From NCBI RefSeq assembly GCF_026168105.1, contig NZ_LBMW01000035.1, positions 23,268-87,267 on the forward strand: a stretch of 64,000 bases of DNA, read 5' to 3'. The notes under the pieces were generated by a model. The model did not search any database, was not told the origin of the DNA, and saw nothing but the letters and a program-made list of their open reading frames with translations. How positions within the stretch are numbered: position 1 is the first letter of the stretch; the number at the start of each line of letters is the position of its first letter. This DNA is from Streptomyces hygroscopicus (GTDB lineage: Bacteria > Actinomycetota > Actinomycetes > Streptomycetales > Streptomycetaceae). Below, piece by piece: positions 1-8,438 of the stretch. A program made the translations under genes and the position numbers.

Positions 1-1782
1 CCGTCCGTGTGCGAGCACTGCGCCGGCGGCTGCGCGACCCGCACGGATCACCGGCGCGGCAAGGTCATGCGGCGCCTCGCGGCCAACGACCCCGAGGTCA
101 ACGAGGAGTGGGTCTGCGACAAGGGGCGGTTCGCGTTCCGGTACGCGCAGCTGCGCGACCGGCTCGACACACCGCTGGTACGGCGTGAGTCCGGCGAGCT
201 GGAGCCCGCCTCCTGGCCCGAGGCGCTGGAGGCCGCCGCCCAGGGCCTGCTGGCCGCGCGGGGCCGGGCCGGGGTGCTGACCGGAGGCCGTCTCACCGTC
301 GAGGACGCGTACGCGTACAGCAAGTTCGCGCGCGTGGCCCTCGACACGAACGACATCGACTTCCGCGCGCGTGTGCACAGCCGCGAGGAGGCCGACTTCC
401 TGGCCGCGCGGGTCGCCGGACGCGGCCGGGACCTCGACGGCAGTGGCGTCACGTACACCTCCCTGGAGAAGGCGCCCGCCGTGCTGCTGGTCGGGTTCGA
501 GTCCGAGGAGGAGGCGCCCGGCGTCTTCCTGCGGCTGCGCAAGGCCTGGCGGGCCCACGGACAGCGGGTCTTCTCGCTCGCCACCCACGTCACCCGGGGC
601 CTGACGAAGGCGGGCGGCACCCTGCTGTCCGCCGCCCCCGGCACGGAGACCGAGTGGCTGGACGCTCTGGCCGGCCAGGTCGGTCTGGAGGAGGACGGGG
701 TACGGGCCTCCGAGGCTCTGCGCACCGAGGGCGCGGTCATCATCGTCGGTGAACGGCTCGCCGGCGTGGAGGGCGGACTCACCGCCGCCGTCCGCACCGC
801 GGCCGCGACCGGTGCCCAGCTGGTGTGGATCCCGCGCCGGGCCGGTGAGCGCGGCGCGATCGAGGCGGGCGCGTTGCCGTCGCTGCTGCCGGGCGGACGT
901 CCGTCCACCGACCCCCGCGCCCGGGACCAGGTCGCCGCCGCCTGGGGCGTCGCCGGACTCCCGCACCGCTACGGCCGGGACACGGACCAGATCGTCGAGG
1001 CCGCGGCCGACGGCGAACTGCGGGCCCTGGTGGTCGCCGGCGTCGAGGTCGCCGACCTGCCCGATCCGGCACGCGCGCGTGAAGCACTCTCCGCGGTGGA
1101 CTTCCTGGTCTCGCTGGAACTGCGTCCCAGCGAGGTCACCGCCCACGCCGACGTGGTGCTGCCGGTCGCGGCGGTCGCCGAGAAGGCAGGCACCTTCCTC
1201 AACTGGGAGGGCCGGGTCCGCCTCTTCGAGGCGGCGCTCAAGCCCGACCAGATGACCCGCACCCTGGCGCCCACCGACGCGCGCGTGCTGCAGATGCTCG
1301 CCGACGCCATGGACGTCCATCTGGGGCTGCCCGATCTGCGCACCGCGCGCGCGGAGCTGGACCGGCTCGGCGCCTGGGACGGACTGCCGGCGGGCGACTC
1401 CCTGGCGATCGCCGCCCAGCCGCCGCGCCCGGCAGCCGGGGAGGCCGTGCTCGCCGGCCACCGGCTGCTGCTCGACCAGGGCCGACTCCAGGACGGCGAC
1501 GAAGCGCTCGCCGGCACGCGGCACGCGGCACGCGCGCGCGTGTCTGCCGCCACCGCCGCCGAGGCGGGCGTCGCGGACGGCGACGTCCTGGCCGTGAGCG
1601 GTCCCTCCGGAACCGTCGAACTCCCGTTGGAGATCACCGAGATGCCCGACCGGGTGGTCTGGCTCCCGCTGAACTCAACGGGCGGCGGCGTCGCCTCCGA
1701 CACCGGGGCGCTGCCCGGCACCCTCGTCCGCATCGGCCCGGCGACGCCTGCCGCCGAAGCCCCCAAGGAGGTGGAGGCATGA
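1..1782 (+). CDS. nuoG: NADH-quinone oxidoreductase subunit G, 5' partial
   Basis: NuoG is the large iron-sulfur subunit of the peripheral (NADH-oxidising) arm of complex I. The window opens inside the gene and reads in frame from base 1, so about 593 C-terminal residues are visible; the N-terminal 2Fe-2S and 4Fe-4S domains lie outside. Close to the visible start is CEHCAGGC, followed about 30 residues later by CDKGRF, the cysteine pattern of a molybdopterin-oxidoreductase 4Fe-4S domain. The remainder is the molybdopterin-type fold and a C-terminal barrel-like region. The stop overlaps the next start in ATGA, indicating coupled translation with nuoH. Confidence 0.95.
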   Translation, partial: PSVCEHCAGGCATRTDHRRGKVMRRLAANDPEVNEEWVCDKGRFAFRYAQLRDRLDTPLVRRESGELEPASWPEALEAAAQGLLAARGRAGVLTGGRLTVEDAYAYSKFARVALDTNDIDFRARVHSREEADFLAARVAGRGRDLDGSGVTYTSLEKAPAVLLVGFESEEEAPGVFLRLRKAWRAHGQRVFSLATHVTRGLTKAGGTLLSAAPGTETEWLDALAGQVGLEEDGVRASEALRTEGAVIIVGERLAGVEGGLTAAVRTAAATGAQLVWIPRRAGERGAIEAGALPSLLPGGRPSTDPRARDQVAAAWGVAGLPHRYGRDTDQIVEAAADGELRALVVAGVEVADLPDPARAREALSAVDFLVSLELRPSEVTAHADVVLPVAAVAEKAGTFLNWEGRVRLFEAALKPDQMTRTLAPTDARVLQMLADAMDVHLGLPDLRTARAELDRLGAWDGLPAGDSLAIAAQPPRPAAGEAVLAGHRLLLDQGRLQDGDEALAGTRHAARARVSAATAAEAGVADGDVLAVSGPSGTVELPLEITEMPDRVVWLPLNSTGGGVASDTGALPGTLVRIGPATPAAEAPKEVEA

Positions 1783-3143
1783 GCCCGTACCTCGCCGCTG
1801 AAGACCTCTCCATGTTCGGCCACGACCCCTGGTGGCTGGTCGTCATCAAGGCGGTGTTCTGCTTCGCCTTCCTGATGGTGACCGTGCTCTTCTCCATCGT
1901 GTGGGAGCGCAAGGTCGTCGCCTGGATGCAGTTGCGCATCGGTCCCAACCGGCACGGCCCCTGGGGCATGCTCCAGTCGCTCGCCGACGGCGTGAAGCTG
2001 ATGCTCAAGGAAGACGTCATCGTCAAGCGCGCGGACAAGGTGGTCTACGTCCTCGCGCCGATCGTCGCGGCCATCCCGGCCTTCATGGCGATCGCGGTGA
2101 TCCCCTTCGGGCCGGCCGACAACGAGATCTCGATCTTCGGGCACCGCACCACGATGCAGCTCACCGACCTGCCGATCGCGACGCTCTACATCCTCGCGGT
2201 CGCCTCGGTCGGGATCTACGGAATCGTGCTGGCGGGCTGGAGTTCGGGATCCACCTACCCGCTGCTCGGCGGTCTGCGCTCCTGCGCGCAGATGATCTCG
2301 TACGAGATCGCGATGGGCGCCGCCTTCGCCTCCGTGTTCCTCTACTCGGGGTCGATGTCCACGTCCAGGATCGTCGAGCAGCAGCACGACCGCTGGTTCA
2401 TCCTGCTGCTGCCGGTCTCCTTCGTGATCTACATCGTGACGATGGTCGGCGAGACCAACCGGGCCCCCTTCGACATGCCGGAGTCCGAGGGCGACCTGGT
2501 CGGCGGCTTCAACACCGAGTACTCGTCGATCAAGTTCGCGTTGTTCATGCTCGCCGAGTACGTGAACATGGTGACGGTCTCGGCCGTGTCGACCACGCTC
2601 TTCCTCGGTGGCTGGCGGGCCCCGTGGCCGATCAGCTCCTTCTGGGCGGGCGCGAACCACGGCTGGTGGCCGTTGCTCTGGTTCGTGATCAAGGTCCAGC
2701 TGCTGCTGTTCTTCTTCATCTGGCTGCGCGGCACGCTCCCGCGCGTCCGCTACGACCAGCTGATGAAGCTCGGCTGGAAGGTCCTCATCCCGGTCTCCGT
2801 GGTCTGGCTGATGCTCGTGGCGACCGTGCGTGCGCTGCGCAACGAGCACTACGGCTTCGCCGACATCGCCCTGTACGTCGCCGGCGGCGTCCTCGCGCTG
2901 CTGCTGCTGTCGTTCGTCGCCGACATGTTCCGCGAGAAGGCGAAGGAGGACGCGCGGGCCGCCGAGGAGCCCGCCGCCTTCGACCCGATGGCGGGCGGCT
3001 TCCCCGTACCGCCGCTGCCGGGACAGACGCTTCCACCGGTGCCGCGGCGCCGCTCGCGACAGGAGCGGGAGCTGATTGTCAGTGGTGGGCCGGACACTGT
3101 CAGTGATGGAACCTCGGATGGAAAGGAGGCGTCCGATGGCTGA
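1779..3143 (+). CDS. nuoH: NADH-quinone oxidoreductase subunit H
   Basis: NuoH is the membrane subunit at the base of the peripheral arm of complex I and forms much of the quinone-binding cavity. The 454-residue product has about eight hydrophobic segments. It shows the family hallmarks ERKVVAWMQLRIGPNR near residue 45, DGVKLMLKED near residue 70 and GETNRAPFDMPESEGDLVGG near residue 225. A hydrophilic, proline-rich tail of about 70 residues extends beyond the last membrane segment, making it longer than the roughly 325 residues of enterobacterial NuoH and of the second copy at 49311. The ATG start overlaps the nuoG stop by 4 bases. Confidence 0.96.
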   Translation: MSPYLAAEDLSMFGHDPWWLVVIKAVFCFAFLMVTVLFSIVWERKVVAWMQLRIGPNRHGPWGMLQSLADGVKLMLKEDVIVKRADKVVYVLAPIVAAIPAFMAIAVIPFGPADNEISIFGHRTTMQLTDLPIATLYILAVASVGIYGIVLAGWSSGSTYPLLGGLRSCAQMISYEIAMGAAFASVFLYSGSMSTSRIVEQQHDRWFILLLPVSFVIYIVTMVGETNRAPFDMPESEGDLVGGFNTEYSSIKFALFMLAEYVNMVTVSAVSTTLFLGGWRAPWPISSFWAGANHGWWPLLWFVIKVQLLLFFFIWLRGTLPRVRYDQLMKLGWKVLIPVSVVWLMLVATVRALRNEHYGFADIALYVAGGVLALLLLSFVADMFREKAKEDARAAEEPAAFDPMAGGFPVPPLPGQTLPPVPRRRSRQERELIVSGGPDTVSDGTSDGKEASDG

Positions 3144-3765
3144 GGAGCCCAAGGAGACCAAGCCCGGTTTCCAGAATCCCGTGGCCGGCTTCGGCGTGAC
3201 CTTCAGGGCCATGTTCAAGAAGCGGCTGACCGAGCAGTACCCGGAGCAGAAGAAGACCACGGCCCCGCGCTTCCACGGACGGCACCAGCTCAACCGCCAT
3301 CCGGACGGCCTGGAGAAGTGCGTCGGGTGCGAGCTGTGCGCCTGGGCCTGCCCCGCCGACGCGATCTACGTGGAGGGCGCGGACAACACGGACGAGGAGC
3401 GCTACTCCCCGGGCGAGCGGTACGGCCGGGTGTACCAGATCAACTACGCCCGCTGCATCCTGTGCGGCCTGTGCATCGAGGCGTGCCCCACGCGTGCGCT
3501 CACGATGACGAACGAGTTCGAGCTGGCGGACTCCAGCCGCGCCAACCTCATCTACACCAAGGAGCAGCTGCTCGCCGGTCTCGAAGAGGGCATGGTCGAC
3601 ACCCCGCACGCCATCTATCCGGGGATGGACGAGCAGGACTACTACCGGGGCCTGGTGGCGGAGGCCGCGCCCGGCACGGTGCGCCAGGTCGCCGTCTCCA
3701 AGGGCGAACAGCCTCAAATGGCAGGCCCGTCGGGCGCGGCCGAGGAACAGGGGGCCGACGAATGA
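3136..3765 (+). CDS. nuoI: NADH-quinone oxidoreductase subunit I
   Basis: NuoI is the 8Fe ferredoxin-like subunit carrying clusters N6a and N6b, which pass electrons towards the N2 cluster of NuoB. Two ligand sets are visible: CVGCELCAWACP and CILCGLCIEACP. The reading frame is open further upstream, but the ATG at 3136 is chosen because AAAGGAGG (3122-3129) lies 6 bases before it; this start overlaps the end of nuoH by 8 bases. Predicted length is 209 residues, a typical actinobacterial size. The stop overlaps the nuoJ start in ATGA. Confidence 0.95.
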   Translation: MAEEPKETKPGFQNPVAGFGVTFRAMFKKRLTEQYPEQKKTTAPRFHGRHQLNRHPDGLEKCVGCELCAWACPADAIYVEGADNTDEERYSPGERYGRVYQINYARCILCGLCIEACPTRALTMTNEFELADSSRANLIYTKEQLLAGLEEGMVDTPHAIYPGMDEQDYYRGLVAEAAPGTVRQVAVSKGEQPQMAGPSGAAEEQGADE

Positions 3766-4604
3766 GCGCGCAACTCGCCGCCTACTCCACCTCCACCGGA
3801 GAGGCCCTCCAGTTCTGGGTCCTCGGCACGGTCGCGGTGATCGGCGCGCTGTGCACCGTGTTCATGAAGAAGGCCGTGCACAGCGCGCTGTGCCTGGCCG
3901 GCACCATGATCGTGCTGGCGGTGTTCTACCTCGCCAACGGCGCCTACTTCCTGGGGATCGTGCAGATCGTCGTCTACACCGGCGCGATCATGATGCTGTT
4001 CCTCTTCGTGGTGATGCTCGTCGGTGTCACGGCTGCGGACTCCCTGAAGGAGACCATCAAGGGCCAGCGCTGGCTGGCCCTTCTGTGCGGGCTCGGCTTC
4101 GGCGTGCTGCTGTTCGCGGGCATCGCCAACGCGTCCCTGAAGGACTTCGACGGCCTGGGCAGGGTGAACGCGAACGGCAATGTGGAAGGCCTGGCGGCCC
4201 TCATCTTCACCAAGTACGTGTTCGCCTTCGAAATCACCGGTGCCCTGCTCATCACGGCCGCGGTGGGCGCCATGGTGCTCACCCACCGCGAGCGCACCGA
4301 GCGCGCCAGGACCCAGCGCGAGCTGTCCCAGCAGCGGGTACGGGAGGGCAAGCACGTGCCGCCGCTGCCGGCTCCCGGCGTCTACGCCCGGCACAACGCG
4401 GTGGACATCGCGGGCCTCCTCCCGGACGGCACCCCGTCCGAGCTGACCGTCAGCAAGACGCTGCGCGACCGCGGTCAGGTCCGTGATGTGTCGGACGAGG
4501 CGATCAGCGACCTGAAGGCCCTGGAACAGCGCGCCGCCGAGCGCCTGGAGCGGGCCGAGGACGAGCGGCCGGCGCACAAGAGGACCGAGGAGGCGTCGAA
4601 GTGA
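3762..4604 (+). CDS. nuoJ: NADH-quinone oxidoreductase subunit J
   Basis: NuoJ is a small hydrophobic membrane-arm subunit whose third helix contributes to the central proton pathway. The 280-residue product has five hydrophobic segments in the first 170 or so residues, with the conserved stretch GIVQIVVYTGAIMMLFLFVV. A charged tail of about 100 residues, rich in Arg, Glu and Lys, follows; NuoJ of enterobacteria (about 184 residues) and the second copy at 50836 lack a tail this long. The ATG at 3762 overlaps the nuoI stop; longer readings of the frame run through nuoI and are not credible. Confidence 0.95.
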   Translation: MSAQLAAYSTSTGEALQFWVLGTVAVIGALCTVFMKKAVHSALCLAGTMIVLAVFYLANGAYFLGIVQIVVYTGAIMMLFLFVVMLVGVTAADSLKETIKGQRWLALLCGLGFGVLLFAGIANASLKDFDGLGRVNANGNVEGLAALIFTKYVFAFEITGALLITAAVGAMVLTHRERTERARTQRELSQQRVREGKHVPPLPAPGVYARHNAVDIAGLLPDGTPSELTVSKTLRDRGQVRDVSDEAISDLKALEQRAAERLERAEDERPAHKRTEEASK

Positions 4605-4900
4605 ACCCGGTCAACTATCTGTATCTCGCGGCCTTGTTGTTCACGATCGGCGCCACCGGCGTGCTGATCCGGCGGAACGCGATCGTGGTGTTCATGTGCA
4701 TCGAGCTGATGCTCAACGCCTGCAATCTCGCGTTCGTCGTCTTCTCCCGGATGCACGGCAATCTCGACGGCCAGATCATCGCGTTCTTCACGATGGTCGT
4801 CGCCGCCGCGGAGGTCGTGGTCGGGCTCGCGATCATCGTGTCGCTGTTCCGTACCCGCCACTCGGCCTCGGTCGACGACGCCAGCCTGATGAAGCTGTAA
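4601..4900 (+). CDS. nuoK: NADH-quinone oxidoreductase subunit K
   Basis: NuoK is a three-helix subunit of the complex I membrane arm, related to MrpC of Na+/H+ antiporters. The 99-residue product has three hydrophobic segments. It contains CIELMLNACNL, in which the Glu corresponds to the membrane-embedded carboxylate needed for proton transfer, and a second conserved acidic position in AAEVVVGLAI. It starts with GTG overlapping the nuoJ stop (GTGA). Fourteen bases separate it from nuoL. Confidence 0.96.
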   Translation: MNPVNYLYLAALLFTIGATGVLIRRNAIVVFMCIELMLNACNLAFVVFSRMHGNLDGQIIAFFTMVVAAAEVVVGLAIIVSLFRTRHSASVDDASLMKL

Positions 4901-4914
4901 GGGGTCGCTGAATC

Positions 4915-6861
4915 GTGGACAACCTGATTGCGCTGCTGATCGCGGCGCCCCTGCTCGGAGCCGCCGTCCTCCTGTGCGGCGGCAGAAGGCTCGACGCGGC
5001 CGGCCACTGGATCGGCACCGCGCTGGCCGCCGCCTCCTTCGTGCTCGGCGTCGTCCTCTTCGGCGACATGCTGGGGAAGGCCGCCGACCACCGGACCGTG
5101 ACACAGCACCTGTACAGCTGGATCCCGGTGGGCGGCTTCCAGGCCGACGTCACCTTCCGGCTCGACCAGTTGTCGATGACGTTCGTCCTGCTGATCACCG
5201 GTGTCGGCTCGCTCATCCACCTGTACTCGGTCGGGTACATGGAGCACGACGAGCGCCGGCGCCGCTTCTTCGGCTATCTCAACCTGTTCCTCGCGGCGAT
5301 GCTGCTGCTCGTCCTCGCCGACAACTACCTGTTGCTGTACGTCGGCTGGGAGGGCGTCGGCCTCGCCTCGTACCTGCTGATCGGGTTCTGGCAGCACAAG
5401 CCCAGCGCGGCGACGGCGGCCAAGAAGGCGTTCCTGGTCAACCGTGTCGGCGACATGGGCCTGTCGATCGCGATCATGCTGATGTTCACGACGTTCGGGA
5501 CCTTCGCCTTCGCGCCGGTCTTCGCGGACGTCGCCAGGACCGGTGAGGGGAAGCTCACCGCGATCGGTCTGATGCTGCTGCTCGCCGCGTGCGGCAAGTC
5601 GGCGCAGGTGCCGCTCCAGTCCTGGCTCGGGGACGCGATGGAAGGCCCGACCCCGGTGTCGGCCCTCATCCACGCGGCGACCATGGTGACGGCGGGCGTG
5701 TATCTGATCGTCCGCTCCGGCGCGATCTTCAATGCCGCGCCCGACGCACGACTGGCCGTCACCGTGGTCGGTGCGGTCACGCTCCTGTTCGGTGCGATCG
5801 TCGGTTGCGCGAAGGACGACATCAAGAAGGCGCTGGCCGGTTCGACCATGTCGCAGATCGGCTACATGGTGCTGGCCGCGGGCCTCGGCCCGATCGGCTA
5901 CGTCTTCGCGATCATGCACCTGGTGACGCACGGCTTCTTCAAGGCCGGGCTGTTCCTCGGCGCGGGCTCGGTCATGCACGGCATGAACGACGAGGTCGAC
6001 ATGCGCAAGTACGGCGGCCTGCGGAAGTACATGCCGATCACCTTCGTCACCTTCGGCCTCGGTTACCTCGCCATCATCGGCTTTCCCGGGCTGTCCGGCT
6101 TCTTCTCCAAGGACAAGATCATCGAGGCGGCCTTCGCGAAGGGCGGCACCGAGGGCTGGATCCTCGGCGGCGCGGCCCTGCTGGGCGCGGCGATCACCGC
6201 GTACTACATGACGCGCGTGATGCTGATGACGTTCTTCGGCGAGGAGCGCTGGAGGAACCGGGCGACCGCCTCCCCTCAGGAGCCGGACGTGGAGCCGGCC
6301 GCGGAGCACCACGGCGAACACGCGGAGCCGCATCCGCACGAGTCGCCCAAGGTCATGACGATCCCGATGATCGTGCTGGCCTTCGGATCGGTGTTCGCGG
6401 GCGGGATCTTCTCGATCGGCGACCGCTTCGTGCACTGGCTGGAGCCGGTCACCGGGCACTCCGAGGGCCACTCACCGGTCAGCGCCATGACGGTCACGGC
6501 CGCCACCCTGGTGCTGCTCGTCGTGGGTGTCGCCATCGCCTACGCCCAGTACGGCCGCCGCCCGGTCCCGGTCGTCGCCCCGCGCGGATCGCTGCTCACT
6601 CGGGCCGCGCGCCGCGACCTGCTCCAGGACGACTTCAACCATGTCGTCCTCGTCCGCGGCGGAGAGCACCTCACGCGCTCGCTCGTGTACGTGGACCACA
6701 CCCTGGTCGACGGCGCCGTCAACGGCACGGCGGCCTCGGTCGGTGGCCTCTCCGGACGACTGAGGCGACTGCAGAACGGCTACGCACGGTCGTACGCGGT
6801 CTCGATGTTCGGCGGTGCGGCGGTGCTCGTCGCCCTGACCCTGCTGATGAGGGCGGTCTGA
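4915..6861 (+). CDS. nuoL: NADH-quinone oxidoreductase subunit L
   Basis: NuoL is the distal antiporter-like proton-pumping subunit of complex I. The 648-residue protein is almost wholly hydrophobic, with about 14 to 16 membrane segments. Diagnostic stretches include YVGWEGVGLASYLLIGFW, KSAQVPLQSWLGDAMEGPTP, SALIHAATMVTAGVYL and DDIKKALAGSTMSQIGYM. A His/Glu-rich hydrophilic loop lies near residues 455-480 (HHGEHAEPHPHE). The end carries the long lateral helix region and a last membrane segment. GTG at 4915 is the likely start. Confidence 0.96.
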   Translation: MDNLIALLIAAPLLGAAVLLCGGRRLDAAGHWIGTALAAASFVLGVVLFGDMLGKAADHRTVTQHLYSWIPVGGFQADVTFRLDQLSMTFVLLITGVGSLIHLYSVGYMEHDERRRRFFGYLNLFLAAMLLLVLADNYLLLYVGWEGVGLASYLLIGFWQHKPSAATAAKKAFLVNRVGDMGLSIAIMLMFTTFGTFAFAPVFADVARTGEGKLTAIGLMLLLAACGKSAQVPLQSWLGDAMEGPTPVSALIHAATMVTAGVYLIVRSGAIFNAAPDARLAVTVVGAVTLLFGAIVGCAKDDIKKALAGSTMSQIGYMVLAAGLGPIGYVFAIMHLVTHGFFKAGLFLGAGSVMHGMNDEVDMRKYGGLRKYMPITFVTFGLGYLAIIGFPGLSGFFSKDKIIEAAFAKGGTEGWILGGAALLGAAITAYYMTRVMLMTFFGEERWRNRATASPQEPDVEPAAEHHGEHAEPHPHESPKVMTIPMIVLAFGSVFAGGIFSIGDRFVHWLEPVTGHSEGHSPVSAMTVTAATLVLLVVGVAIAYAQYGRRPVPVVAPRGSLLTRAARRDLLQDDFNHVVLVRGGEHLTRSLVYVDHTLVDGAVNGTAASVGGLSGRLRRLQNGYARSYAVSMFGGAAVLVALTLLMRAV

Positions 6862-6866
6862 TAGCG

Positions 6867-8438
6867 ATGTCCTTTCCTCTGCTGACAGCGACGGCGGCGC
6901 TCCCGGCCGTGGGAGCGATCGCCACGGCCGCGGTCCCGGCCGCCCGGCGCACCGCCGCCAAGTGGCTCGCGCTGGTCGTCTCACTCGCCACGCTCGTGCT
7001 CGCCGCGGTGATCGGCTTCCGCTTCGAACCGGGCGGGGCGCGCTACCAGTTCACCGAATCGCACGCCTGGATCAGGGACTTCGGGGTGCGGTACGAGCTG
7101 GGGGTGGACGGCATCGCGGTGGCGCTCGTCGCGCTGACCGCGCTGCTGATCCCGTTCGTGATCCTGGCCGGCTGGCACGACGCCGACCCGCTGGAGACCG
7201 GAAGCCGCCGCTGGCGGCCGACGCAGGGCTTCTTCGCCCTGATCCTGGCCGTCGAGGCGATGGTGATCATCTCCTTCGAGGCCATGGATGTCTTCGTCTT
7301 CTACATCTTCTTCGAAGCCATGCTCATCCCGATGTACTTCCTCATCGGTGGCTTCGGGGACCGCGCCCACGAGCACGGCGAGGAGGCGGCCTCGACGCAA
7401 CGGTCGTACGCCGCGGTGAAGTTCCTCCTCTACAACCTGGTCGGCGGCCTGATCATGCTGGCCGCGGTGATCGGTCTCTATGTGCAGGCCGGGACCTTCT
7501 CGCTCCCGGAGATCGTGCAGGCGCGGGCGAACGGCTCGCTCCACATGGCGACCGGCACCGAGCGCTGGCTGTTCCTCGGCTTCTTCTTCGCCTTCGCGGT
7601 GAAGGCGCCGCTGTGGCCGCTCCACACCTGGCTGCCCAACGCCATGGGGGAGGCCACCGCCCCGGTGGCCGTCCTCATCACGGCCGTCGTCGACAAGGTG
7701 GGCACGTTCGCGATGCTGCGCTTCTGCCTCCAGCTGTTCCCGGAGGCGAGCAAGTGGGCGACGCCCGTCATCCTCGTCCTGGCGCTCATCAGCATCGTCT
7801 ACGGGGCGCTGCTCGCCGTCGGCCAGCGCGACATCAAGCGACTGGTGGCGTATGCGTCGATCTCGCACTTCGGCTTCATCATCCTGGGCATCTTCGCGAT
7901 GACCAGCCAGGGTCAGTCGGGCGCGACGCTCTACATGGTCAACCACGGGATCTCGACCGCCGCCCTGATGCTGGTGGCGGGCTTCCTGATCTCCCGGCGC
8001 GGCTCGCGTCTGATCGCGGACTACGGAGGCGTGCAGAAGGTCGCGCCCGTGCTCGCCGGCACGTTCCTGATCGGCAGCCTGGCGACGCTCTCCCTGCCGG
8101 GGCTGGCGCCGTTCGTCAGTGAGTTCCTGGTCCTGGTCGGCACGTTCGTGCGCCACCCGGCGATCGGCATCATCGCCACGTTCGGCATCGTGCTCGCCGC
8201 GCTCTACACCCTCGTCCTGTACCAGCGGACGATGACGGGCCCGGTGAAGCCGCAGGTCGCCGAGATGCCGGACCTGCGCGTACGCGAACTTCTGGTCGTC
8301 GCCCCGCTGATCGTGCTGCTGATCTTCCTCGGCGTCTACCCGAAGCCGGTCGCCGACATCGTCAACCCGGCGGTCAAACAGACCATGTCCGATGTGCATC
8401 AGACCGATCCCAAGCCCGAGGTGGAGGCGGTCAAGTGA
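6867..8438 (+). CDS. nuoM: NADH-quinone oxidoreductase subunit M
   Basis: NuoM is the middle antiporter-like proton pump of the complex I membrane arm. The 523-residue product shows FYIFFEAMLIPMYFLIGGFG, holding the conserved Glu of the half-channel, then KAPLWPLHTWLPNAMGEATA and DIKRLVAYASISHFGFI. The frame is open far upstream through nuoL, but the ATG at 6867 follows the nuoL stop by 5 bases and gives the usual N-terminal hydrophobic helix. The stop overlaps the GTG of nuoN. Confidence 0.95.
   Translation: MSFPLLTATAALPAVGAIATAAVPAARRTAAKWLALVVSLATLVLAAVIGFRFEPGGARYQFTESHAWIRDFGVRYELGVDGIAVALVALTALLIPFVILAGWHDADPLETGSRRWRPTQGFFALILAVEAMVIISFEAMDVFVFYIFFEAMLIPMYFLIGGFGDRAHEHGEEAASTQRSYAAVKFLLYNLVGGLIMLAAVIGLYVQAGTFSLPEIVQARANGSLHMATGTERWLFLGFFFAFAVKAPLWPLHTWLPNAMGEATAPVAVLITAVVDKVGTFAMLRFCLQLFPEASKWATPVILVLALISIVYGALLAVGQRDIKRLVAYASISHFGFIILGIFAMTSQGQSGATLYMVNHGISTAALMLVAGFLISRRGSRLIADYGGVQKVAPVLAGTFLIGSLATLSLPGLAPFVSEFLVLVGTFVRHPAIGIIATFGIVLAALYTLVLYQRTMTGPVKPQVAEMPDLRVRELLVVAPLIVLLIFLGVYPKPVADIVNPAVKQTMSDVHQTDPKPEVEAVK

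Noticed and set aside
969..3293. Long minus-strand open frame opposite nuoG/nuoH
   Set aside because: Arg/Gly/Asp-rich composition with no motif; a by-product of high GC at third codon positions of the real genes.
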